A stretch of DNA of 51,815 nt from Thermoactinospora rubra (lineage in GTDB: Bacteria > Actinomycetota > Actinomycetes > Streptosporangiales > Streptosporangiaceae): assembly GCF_002093975.1 (NCBI RefSeq), contig NZ_MSZZ01000063.1, positions 1-51,815 on the forward strand. The letters run 5' to 3'. Under the pieces are notes generated by a model, which saw nothing but the letters and a program-made list of their open reading frames with translations, ran no database searches and was not told the DNA's origin. The translations under genes and the position numbers were made by a program. This document shows positions 40,997 to 48,188 of the stretch, in pieces (position 1 is the stretch's first letter; each line of letters starts with the position of its first letter).

Positions 40997-41743
40997 ATGG
41001 TTGCGCGCTATGAACGAATCGCCGCTGAGCTGCGCGACGACATCCTCGGCGGCGCCTACCCGGTCGGCTCCCAGCTGCCCTCCGAGGCCGAGCTCGCCGC
41101 GCGCTACTCGGCGGCCCGAGGCACGGTACGGCAGGCGATAGCCGTACTGATCGCGGAAGGCCTGATCGGCTCCCGCCAGGGAGCCCGCCGGGTGGTGCTC
41201 GGCAACACGCCCAGCCAGAGCTTCGCCGAGCTGCACAGCTTCGCGCAGTGGGCCAAGGCCAACGGGCTGCGGGTCGGCGGCCGGGTGATCTCGCAGACCC
41301 CGCGTGCCGCGCGTGGCGCCGAGGCGGAGCGGCTGGCGTGCGGGGAGGTGCTGGAGGTGCTGCGGCTGCGCACGCTGGAGGGCGAGCCGGTGCTGATCGA
41401 GCGCACCGTCTACGCCGGCTGGATCGCCCCGGCCGTCGCCGCGCTCCCGCCCGACTGCGACTCGGTCACCCAGGCGCTGTACGACTCGGTGGGGCTCGTC
41501 TTCGCCTACGGCGAGCACCTCATCGACGCGGTGGCGGCCGGCGCCTCGGACGCGCGTCTGCTCGGTGTACGGCGGGGCAGCCCGCTGCTGCGCCAGCGCC
41601 GCATCACCACCACCTACGAGGGGCGGCCGGTGGAGTGGTCGGACGACCGCTACCGCGCCGGAAGCGTGACCTTCAGCATCCGCAACTCGATCGGCTCCAA
41701 CCCGCTCGTCCGGCAGGCAGGCGACTTGCGTTTGGGGGATTAA
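40997..41743 (+). CDS. GntR-family regulator of the HutC/UTRA class
   Basis: A 248-residue regulator with an N-terminal GntR winged helix (about residues 4-68: YERIAAELRDDILGGAYPVGSQLPSEAELAARYSAARGTVRQAIAVL) and a C-terminal UTRA ligand domain (about 85-240). ATG 40997 is chosen because it begins the family and GGGAG is upstream; an in-frame TTG at 40967 is less likely. It diverges from the ABC importer operon, which it probably represses until the substrate binds the UTRA domain. Its TAA stop overlaps the LexA box of the next operon. Confidence 0.93.
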   Translation: MVARYERIAAELRDDILGGAYPVGSQLPSEAELAARYSAARGTVRQAIAVLIAEGLIGSRQGARRVVLGNTPSQSFAELHSFAQWAKANGLRVGGRVISQTPRAARGAEAERLACGEVLEVLRLRTLEGEPVLIERTVYAGWIAPAVAALPPDCDSVTQALYDSVGLVFAYGEHLIDAVAAGASDARLLGVRRGSPLLRQRRITTTYEGRPVEWSDDRYRAGSVTFSIRNSIGSNPLVRQAGDLRLGD

Positions 41744-41757
41744 GAACGTATGTTCGA
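41742..41757. promoter_or_regulatory. LexA (SOS) box upstream of DUF6504-dnaE2
   Basis: AAGAACGTATGTTCGA contains GAAC-GTAT-GTTC, an exact match to the actinobacterial/Bacillus SOS core (GAAC-RNRY-GTTC). The right arm GTTCGA is full; the left arm has AAGAAC in place of TCGAAC. It lies 78 bases before the DUF6504 start and overlaps the GntR stop. DnaE2 is a classic LexA target, which supports the call. Confidence 0.8.
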
Positions 41758-41834
41758 AAGGTAGTGAGCCAACTGCGCCCGTCTTCCCCCGGGTGGCCCG
41801 GTAGCAAGATCACCAGCCACGGGGAGAAGGAGCC

Positions 41835-42101
41835 TTGAGCAGACTCTACGGCGATCCGATAGAGGTGTGGACCCGAGACGGGGAACCGACCCAGTTCGTC
41901 TGGCGCGATCGGCTCTACCTCGTCCGCCGGATTCTCGACCACTGGGTGGTGACCCGCGAGTGGTGGAAGACCGGCGAGGGCGACCCGGGCGAACGCCGGT
42001 TCTGGCGCGTCGAGGCCAGCCCCGGCCGCGAGGTCGGCACCTACGAGCTCCGGTTCGACACCGCCGGCGGCGGCTGGCTGCTGCTGAGGGCGTGGGACTG
42101 A
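41835..42101 (+). CDS. DUF6504 family protein, dnaE2 partner
   Basis: An 88-residue protein beginning at TTG 41835, preceded by GGAGAAGGAG. It is rich in Trp and charged residues (VWRDRLYLVRRILDHWVVTREWW, ERRFWRVEASP), which is typical of the small DUF6504 proteins encoded beside error-prone polymerase genes in actinobacteria. The stop overlaps the dnaE2 start by one base (TGATG). It is presumably cytoplasmic and SOS-induced; it could act in translesion synthesis with DnaE2, but no function is proven. Confidence 0.85.
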   Translation: MSRLYGDPIEVWTRDGEPTQFVWRDRLYLVRRILDHWVVTREWWKTGEGDPGERRFWRVEASPGREVGTYELRFDTAGGGWLLLRAWD

Positions 42102-45100
42102 TGACCGCGTTCCCGCACCTCCACGTGGCCTCCGCCTACTCGATGCGGTACGGCGTCGCCTTCCCCTCCGCCCTGGTCGCCCGGGCCGCGGAGCTGGGCA
42201 TGGACATCCTCGCGCTGACCGACCGCGACGGCCTCTACGGCGCCGTCAAGCACGCCCAGGCCTGCGCCGACGCGGGCATCCGCCCCGTCTTCGGTGTCGA
42301 CCTCGCGCTGGACGCATCCGACCTCGGGCCGGGCACATCCGGCTTCGGGTCGGGCACGCCCGGCTTCGGACTGGACACGCCGGGCCTCATGTCAGGCACG
42401 TCCGGCCTCGGGCCGGGCACGCCGGGCCCGGCCGCATCCCGCCCGCGCACCGGCCCGGACTCCCGCGACCGTGTCACCGTCCTGGCCCGCTCGGGCGGCT
42501 GGGCCCGCCTGTGCCGCCTGGTCACCGCCGCCCACCTCACCGCCGGCCGCGGCTCCCCGCGCATCACCCCGGACCTGCTCGCCACCTTCCTCTCAGGTCT
42601 TGGCCGGGGCGAGTTCGGCGACGACGACGGCCTGGTGGTCATGCTCGGCCCCCGCTCCGACGTCGGCCGGGCGGTGGCGGAGAGGCGAGACCACCACGCC
42701 AGGGCGCTGCTGGCCCGCTGGAAGTCCATCGCCCCCGTGGTCGTCGAGGTGGTCGACCAGTACGGCTACCGCGACGCCTCGACGGCCGTGCGGATGCTCG
42801 CGCTGGCCGACGAGCTCGGCGTCCCCGCGGTCCTGACCAACGCCGTGCGGTACCTCAACCCCGCCGACCACCAGGTCGGCGACGTGCTGGACGCGGCCCG
42901 CCGGCTCGTCCCTCTGCACCCCCGGCACCTGGACCGCGCCACCTCCCACGCCTACCTCAAGAGCACCAAGGAGATGTGGCAGGTCGCCCGCAAGGTCTGC
43001 GGTGCCGACGAGCACCGCGTCGCCCGCCTGCTGCACACCACCAGGCGCCTGGCCGAGGCGTGCGCGACGGACCCGCGGAAGGTCCTGGCGCTCAGGGCGG
43101 GGAGGCTGTACCTGCCCGAGATGGACGAGGACCCGGTGCCGCTGCTGCGCGACCGCTGCCACGAGGGCCTGCGCCGGCGGGGCCTGCACCGCGACCCCGA
43201 GGCCAGGCGGCGGCTGGAGGAGGAACTGCGGATCATCGAGGGGAAGCGCCTGTCGGGGTACTTCGTCGCTGTCTCCGGCATCACCGGCCTGATCCGCGGC
43301 ATGGGCGTCCGGTGCGCGATCCGCGGCTCGGGGGCGGGCAGCCTGGTCAACTACCTGATCCGCATCGGCGAGGTGAACCCGCTCGACCACGGCCTGCTGA
43401 TGGAGCGCTTCCTGTCGGAGGGCCGCATCGGCCTGCCCGACATCGACCTCGACGTGGAGTCGGCCCGCCGGCTGGAGGTCTACAGGGCCGTCTTCGACAG
43501 GTACGGCGAGGCCCGCGTGGCCTGCGTGTCGATGATGGAGACCTACCGGGCGCGCAGCGCGATCCGCGACGTGGGCGCGGCGATGGGGCTGCCGCCGCAC
43601 GAGATCGACGCGATCGCCAAGGCGTTCCCGCACATCAGGGCCCGCCAGATCACCGCCTCGCTGCGCGACCTGCCGGAGCTGCGCGAGTCGCGGCTGGGCG
43701 AGGCGGGGCTGGAGCGGGTGTTCCGGCTGGCCGAGCGGCTCGACGGGCTGCCCAGGCACATCGCGCTGCACCCGTGCGGCGTGCTCGTGGGCAACGCGGG
43801 GCTGAGGGACGTCACCCCGGTGGAGCGCAGCCTGCTGGATTTCCCGATGTCGCAGTTCGACAAGGACGACGTCGAGGAGGCCGGGCTGCTCAAGCTGGAC
43901 GTGCTCGGCGTGCGCATGCAGTCGGCGATGGCGCACGCGCTGGGCGAGATCGAGCGGGTGGACGGCGTCACGGTCGAGCTGGACGCCCAGCGCGGCGACG
44001 ACCCCGGCGTCCAGTACGTGCCGCACGACGACCAGGAGACCTACGACATGATCTGCGCCGGCCGTACCATCGGCTGCTTCCAGATCGAGTCGCCCGGCCA
44101 GCGCGAGCTGGTGGCCAAGCTGGAGCCGCGGACGATGCACGACCTGATCGTCGACATCTCGCTGTTCCGGCCGGGGCCGGTCAACTCCGACATGGTCACG
44201 CCGTACCTGGAGGCCAGGCACGGCTGGCGCATGCCGTCCTATCCCCACGAACGGCTCCGCGACGCGCTGAGGGAGACCCACGGGGTCGTGGTGTTCCACG
44301 AGCAGGTGCTCAAGATCATCCAGGTGATGACGGGGCGCGACCTGTCCTTCGCCGAGAAGCTCCGCCGTACCCTCGAGACGCCGCAGGGGCGGCAGAGGGT
44401 GCGCAGGACGTTCGTGCCGATGGCGCGGGCGCAGGGGTTCGGCAGGGAGGAGGTGGAGCGGGCCTGGCAGGTGCTGGACGCCTTCGGCGCGTTCGGGTTC
44501 TGCAAGGCGCACGCGGCGGCCTTCGCGCTGCCCACCTACCAGTCGGCCTGGCTCAAGCGGCACCACACGGCCGCGTTCTTCGCCGGGGTGCTGACCCACG
44601 AGCCCGGCATGTACCCGCAGCGGGTGATCGTCGACGAGGCGCGGCGGTGCGGCGTGGTGATCCTTCCGCTGGACGTCAACAGGTCGGGCAGGCACTGGCA
44701 GGTCGAACGGCTCACGCCCGAGCCGCCGATGCGGGTCCGCGTCCGGGCGTCGGACCTGGGGCCGGAGCGCGGTGCGGAAAGACGCGCCTTCAGGCCCGAG
44801 GAGATGGGGCGCGGGTATGCGTTGCGTGTCCCGTTCTCGGCCGTCAAGGGGATCAGCGAGGCGGAGGTGGACCGGATGGTGGCCGGCCGGCCGTACACCT
44901 CGCTGGCCGACTTCTGGGACAGGGCCAGGCCGTCGCGTCCGATCATGGAGCGGATCGTGCGGGTGGGCGGCTTCGACGCGCTCCACGGCCTGCGTCCGGG
45001 CGACGGCGGGCCGCGCTGGCGGCCGGGCCGGCTCACGCGGCGCGACCTCCTCGCCCGGGTGGGGGCGCTGGACCGGGGGCCGGCGGGCGGCGCGGGGGCG

Positions 45101-45757
45101 GCCCAGATCCCCTTAGGCTTCGCCGAGCGGATCGAGCCGGGCGAGCTGCCGGAGATGACCGAGACGGAGATGGTCGAGGCCGAGCTCGACGTCCTCGGCA
45201 TCGACCTCACCCGGCACGTCGTCACCTTCCACGACGAGCTGCTCGACGCCCTCGGCGTGGTCCGCGCGAGGGACCTGCCGGCCCGGCGCAACGGCGCCCG
45301 GGTGCTGGTCGCCGGCGTCAAGGTGGCCACCCAGACGCCGGCCGTGCGCTCCGGGCAGCGCGTCGTCTTCGTCACCCTCGACGACTCCACCGGCCCGGTC
45401 GACCTGACGTTCTTCGAGTCGGCGCAGGGCCGGTGCGCCTCGACGGTGTTCGGCTCGTGGCTCCTGGTCGCGCGCGGCGTGATCAGGCGCACCGGGGCGA
45501 GGGCGGTCTCCCTGCGGGCCCTGGACTGCTGGAACCTGGCAGACCTCGACAGGCTGTACCGCGAGCGGGGCGCCGACGCGGTCCGCGCCCTGCTCGACCG
45601 CGAGCCGGAGGAGGCCGGAGGCGTGGGCGGCCGCCGGATCGAGTACCCCAACGGCTTCCTGCTCTCGCCGTACTCCGACCTCGGCCCGGCGATCGTCACC
45701 CCGCCCCGCCGGCTCTGGCACGCCAGCCCGGGCAGCTCCGGCCCCACCGCCGCCTGA
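42101..45757 (+). CDS. dnaE2: Error-prone DNA polymerase III alpha subunit DnaE2
   Basis: A 1218-residue translesion polymerase. The PHP domain starts at HLHVASAYSMRYG (residues 6-18). The palm has the metal-binding pair D447 and D449 in PDIDLD, and D600 in LKLDVLG. The conserved finger block FRPGPVNSDMVTPYL and the C-terminal OB fold (about 1075-1150: ARVLVAGVKVATQTP) follow. It lacks the beta-clamp and tau-binding tail of DnaE1. A five-copy Gly-rich repeat interrupts the PHP domain (residues 75-109). It is coupled to the DUF6504 gene and sits behind a LexA box. No imuA'/imuB gene is seen alongside. Confidence 0.95.
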   Translation: MTAFPHLHVASAYSMRYGVAFPSALVARAAELGMDILALTDRDGLYGAVKHAQACADAGIRPVFGVDLALDASDLGPGTSGFGSGTPGFGLDTPGLMSGTSGLGPGTPGPAASRPRTGPDSRDRVTVLARSGGWARLCRLVTAAHLTAGRGSPRITPDLLATFLSGLGRGEFGDDDGLVVMLGPRSDVGRAVAERRDHHARALLARWKSIAPVVVEVVDQYGYRDASTAVRMLALADELGVPAVLTNAVRYLNPADHQVGDVLDAARRLVPLHPRHLDRATSHAYLKSTKEMWQVARKVCGADEHRVARLLHTTRRLAEACATDPRKVLALRAGRLYLPEMDEDPVPLLRDRCHEGLRRRGLHRDPEARRRLEEELRIIEGKRLSGYFVAVSGITGLIRGMGVRCAIRGSGAGSLVNYLIRIGEVNPLDHGLLMERFLSEGRIGLPDIDLDVESARRLEVYRAVFDRYGEARVACVSMMETYRARSAIRDVGAAMGLPPHEIDAIAKAFPHIRARQITASLRDLPELRESRLGEAGLERVFRLAERLDGLPRHIALHPCGVLVGNAGLRDVTPVERSLLDFPMSQFDKDDVEEAGLLKLDVLGVRMQSAMAHALGEIERVDGVTVELDAQRGDDPGVQYVPHDDQETYDMICAGRTIGCFQIESPGQRELVAKLEPRTMHDLIVDISLFRPGPVNSDMVTPYLEARHGWRMPSYPHERLRDALRETHGVVVFHEQVLKIIQVMTGRDLSFAEKLRRTLETPQGRQRVRRTFVPMARAQGFGREEVERAWQVLDAFGAFGFCKAHAAAFALPTYQSAWLKRHHTAAFFAGVLTHEPGMYPQRVIVDEARRCGVVILPLDVNRSGRHWQVERLTPEPPMRVRVRASDLGPERGAERRAFRPEEMGRGYALRVPFSAVKGISEAEVDRMVAGRPYTSLADFWDRARPSRPIMERIVRVGGFDALHGLRPGDGGPRWRPGRLTRRDLLARVGALDRGPAGGAGAAQIPLGFAERIEPGELPEMTETEMVEAELDVLGIDLTRHVVTFHDELLDALGVVRARDLPARRNGARVLVAGVKVATQTPAVRSGQRVVFVTLDDSTGPVDLTFFESAQGRCASTVFGSWLLVARGVIRRTGARAVSLRALDCWNLADLDRLYRERGADAVRALLDREPEEAGGVGGRRIEYPNGFLLSPYSDLGPAIVTPPRRLWHASPGSSGPTAA
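42323..42427 (+). repeat. Five 21-bp repeats in the PHP domain of dnaE2
   Basis: Five exact-length 21-bp units (105 bp) encode five 7-residue blocks of the form [LF]-[GM]-x-[GD]-T-[SP]-G. The DNA copies differ by several bases. They form an in-frame minisatellite inserted after the FGVDLAL strand of the PHP domain, a place where relatives usually have a short loop. Confidence 0.8.
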
Positions 45758-45766
45758 CCGCCCCGC

Positions 45767-46030
45767 CTAGCGGCAAAAGACGGGGTCGCGGTCGGCGCGC
45801 ACGGCGGCCACGATGTCGGCGGTCGTCGGCATTGTCGCACCGCGCTCCCGCCGCGCCGCCGCCAGCCGCCTCACTTTCCGCATGACCTCGGCGTTGGCCG
45901 GACGCCTGGCGATGAGCGTCAGCCGCTGTGCGGCATAGGCCGGCAGGGACATGCCGGCTTCCGCCGCACGCTGCTTCAACGTCTCTATGACGTCGTCGTC
46001 GACATCGCGGACATAGATGACTCCGGCCAT
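45767..46030 (-). CDS. Ribbon-helix-helix antitoxin-like protein (FitA/VapB type)
   Basis: An 87-residue protein whose N-terminus VIYVRDVDDDVIETLKQRAAEAGMSLPAYAAQRL (about residues 4-38) is the ribbon-helix-helix fold of FitA/CopG-type antitoxins. The C-terminal part, ending in a DIVAAVRADRDP motif, is the toxin-binding region. ATG 46030 lacks a strong ribosome-binding site. No VapC/PIN toxin gene lies next to it: dnaE2 converges downstream and a membrane protein gene is upstream. It is therefore an orphan antitoxin or regulator. Confidence 0.82.
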   Translation of the reverse strand: MAGVIYVRDVDDDVIETLKQRAAEAGMSLPAYAAQRLTLIARRPANAEVMRKVRRLAAARRERGATMPTTADIVAAVRADRDPVFCR

Positions 46031-46062
46031 GCACCCAATGGTGGCAAGGTGCCGGCAGCCTG

Positions 46063-46710
46063 TCAGGCGGCGCGGCTGAGCGAGCGGTACCGCAGGCGGG
46101 CGCGCCCCCGGGCGGTCTGGAGGCGCGTCACCTCGCGGACGGTGGCCGCGCACAGCAGCGCCGCCATGCCCGTGATCGCCAGCTCCCGCGCGCCGATGCC
46201 CGTCAGCGTGCCTTCGGAGTCGTCGGCCAGCCGGGCGGCGAGGAGCACCAGCGAGCCGAGCCAGCCGAGCCACCACGCGGCGACGAGCGACAGCCAGCGG
46301 ACACGCTGGTCGTACGGCGGGCGCGAGCCCTTCCACACCTCGTCCAGGAGGAGGACCGGGGCGACGAGGTTGACGAAGGGGACGAGCCAGGCGGCCAGCA
46401 CCGGTCCGGCGGTGGCCGCCCGGTCGTTGGCCTGGCGCGCACGCACCAGCCAGGTGAGGTACGCGACCGCGGAGGCGACGGCGGTGCCCGCGACGAGCAT
46501 CACCAGCACCGCGAAGACGGACACCTGGCCGGCGACCGACTGGGCGGCCTGGCTGTGGGGGGCGCCCTGGAGGGCGGCGATCTGGGCGGCCAGCCGGCTG
46601 CCGCGCGTCTCCTCGAAGACGACGAGCGCGGCCAGCGAGGCCACCTGGGCGGCGAGGGTCACGTAGACGGCCAGGGTCGTGAAGCGCACGAATCTCTCCC
46701 CCCGCTCCAT
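46063..46710 (-). CDS. DUF4328 multi-pass membrane protein
   Basis: A 215-residue protein with about five membrane helices, including ones at residues 10-32, 64-90, 101-122 and 138-158. YLTWLVRARQAND in the middle and LVPFVNLVAPVLLLDEVW-KGS after helix 3 are marks of DUF4328 proteins, common in streptomycetes and relatives. The function is unknown. GGGGGAGAG lies downstream of the ATG and none is clear upstream. It lies between the orphan antitoxin gene and the NarL-type regulator gene, all on the minus strand. Confidence 0.85.
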   Translation of the reverse strand: MERGERFVRFTTLAVYVTLAAQVASLAALVVFEETRGSRLAAQIAALQGAPHSQAAQSVAGQVSVFAVLVMLVAGTAVASAVAYLTWLVRARQANDRAATAGPVLAAWLVPFVNLVAPVLLLDEVWKGSRPPYDQRVRWLSLVAAWWLGWLGSLVLLAARLADDSEGTLTGIGARELAITGMAALLCAATVREVTRLQTARGRARLRYRSLSRAA

Positions 46711-46737
46711 GCGCTGAGGTGCTGATTGTCATTTATC

Positions 46738-46752
46738 CCGCCGGGACGGCGG
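46738..46752 (-). terminator. Hairpin downstream of the NarL-type regulator gene
   Basis: CCGCCG-GGA-CGGCGG forms a six-pair stem 19 bases after the regulator's stop on the minus strand, followed on that strand by GATAAATGA. It probably ends the regulator transcript before the DUF4328 gene. Confidence 0.45.
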
Positions 46753-46771
46753 TTAATCGGCTCACCCCTGA

Positions 46772-47413
46772 TCAGCTCACCACGCCGGACTCCCAGGCCC
46801 ACGCCGCGATCTCCACGCGGTTGCGGGCGCCGAGCTTGGCCTGGACGCTCCCGAGATGGGTCTTGACGGTGGACAGGGAGACGAACAGCTCGGCGGCCAC
46901 CTCCTGGTTGGTCTTGCCGCGGGCGACCAGCCGTACGACGTCCATCTCGCGGTCGGTCAGCGGCTCGGGGAGCGGCTTGGCCGCCGCGGGCTTGGCCAGG
47001 TGCTGCAGCAGGCGGACGGTCACCGACGGCGACACCAGCGCCTCGCCGCTCGCCGCCGCCCTGATCGCCTCGATGAGCAGCGTCGGGCCGCTGTCCTTGA
47101 GCAGGAAGCCGGTGGCGCCCGAGCGCAGCGCCCCGTAGACGTACTCGTCGAGGTCGAACGTGGTGACGATCACCACCCGCAGCGGGTTCTCCACGCCGGG
47201 GCCGGCCAGCAGGCGGGTCACCTCGATGCCGTCGAGCTTGGGCATGCGGATGTCGAGAAGGCAGACGTCGGGGCGCAGCCGCCGGGCCTCGGCGACGGCC
47301 GCCGCGCCGTCGGCCACGGCGGCGACCACCTCGATGTCCGGCTGGGCGTCCAGGATCATCTGGAACCCGGTGCGGACCAGCTCCTGGTCGTCGGCGATGA
47401 GAACGCGAATCAC
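46772..47413 (-). CDS. NarL/LuxR-family response regulator
   Basis: A 213-residue response regulator. The receiver domain has D8-D9 in IADDQ and phospho-acceptor D54 in LLDIRMPK, with the conserved T in VIVTTFD and K in FLLKD. The LuxR HTH (about residues 148-205) has LTDREMDVVRLVARGKTNQEVAAELFVSLSTVKTHLGSVQAKL. It starts at GTG 47413 after GGGGGC. No histidine kinase gene is adjacent, which is unusual since these regulators are normally paired. It diverges from the ABC exporter operon, the likely target. Confidence 0.93.
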   Translation of the reverse strand: MIRVLIADDQELVRTGFQMILDAQPDIEVVAAVADGAAAVAEARRLRPDVCLLDIRMPKLDGIEVTRLLAGPGVENPLRVVIVTTFDLDEYVYGALRSGATGFLLKDSGPTLLIEAIRAAASGEALVSPSVTVRLLQHLAKPAAAKPLPEPLTDREMDVVRLVARGKTNQEVAAELFVSLSTVKTHLGSVQAKLGARNRVEIAAWAWESGVVS

Positions 47414-47429
47414 AGCCCCCAGCTTAAGA

Positions 47430-47445
47430 TCGGCCGTTCGGCCGA
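47430..47445. promoter_or_regulatory. TCGGCCG inverted repeat in the divergent promoter
   Basis: TCGGCCG-TT-CGGCCGA is a perfect 7-2-7 dyad in the 91-base region between the regulator and ABC exporter genes. It may be the binding site for the NarL-type regulator. In such GC-rich DNA, chance dyads are common, so confidence is low. Confidence 0.3.
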
Positions 47446-47504
47446 CCGCCCCCCGGTCGCGCGGCCGATCCGCGGCGAGGCCGGGCACGCCAGGCTCGGG
47501 AGCC

Positions 47505-48188
47505 ATGAACGACGTACTCCAGGGGCGTGCCCTGACGAAGCGGTTCGGCCACACGGTGGCCCTGGACGGGGTGGACATCACGGTCCGCCGGGGCGAGGCG
47601 GTGGCCATCATGGGGCCCAGCGGCTCGGGCAAGTCGACCCTGCTGCACTGCCTGGCGGGCATCATGAGGCCGGACTCGGGCGAGGTGTGGCTGATGGGGC
47701 AGCGCATCGACACCATGCGCGAGCGGGAGCGCAGCGCGCTGCGGCGCACCCGCTTCGGCTTCGTCTTCCAGTTCGGCCAGCTGCTGCCCGAGCTGCCCGC
47801 CGAGGAGAACGTGGCCCTGCCGCTGATGCTGGGCGGGGTGGACAGGGTCCGGGCGGTACGGCAGGCGCGCGAGTGGTTCGGCCCCCTCGGCCTGCACGGC
47901 ATGGAGGCCCGGCGGCCGGGGGAGCTGTCGGGCGGCCAGGCGCAGCGCGTGGCGATCGCCAGGGCGCTGGTGAGCGGGCCCGCGGTGGTGTTCGCCGACG
48001 AGCCGACCGGCGCGCTGGACCAGGCCACCGGGCACGACACCATGCGCCTGCTGGTGGAGGCCACCAAGCACAACGGGGCCGGCCTGGTGGTGGTCACGCA
48101 CGACCCGAACGTGGCGCGCTTCTGCGACCGGGTCGTCGAGGTGCGCGACGGCCGCCTGACCGGTCAGGCGCAGGGGGTGCCGGCGTGA
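47505..48188 (+). CDS. ABC exporter ATPase (MacB/LolD type)
   Basis: A 227-residue ATPase. Walker A is GPSGSGKST (about residues 38-46), the Q-loop is FVFQFGQLLPEL, the signature is ELSGGQAQRVAIARAL, Walker B is AVVFADEPTGALD and the switch is VVTHDPN. The TGALD and VVTHD patterns mark the LolD/MacB class, which pairs with FtsX-like permeases. The ATG at 47505 follows GGGAG closely. The stop overlaps the permease GTG by four bases. The permease is frameshifted, so the transporter may be inactive. Confidence 0.93.
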   Translation: MNDVLQGRALTKRFGHTVALDGVDITVRRGEAVAIMGPSGSGKSTLLHCLAGIMRPDSGEVWLMGQRIDTMRERERSALRRTRFGFVFQFGQLLPELPAEENVALPLMLGGVDRVRAVRQAREWFGPLGLHGMEARRPGELSGGQAQRVAIARALVSGPAVVFADEPTGALDQATGHDTMRLLVEATKHNGAGLVVVTHDPNVARFCDRVVEVRDGRLTGQAQGVPA

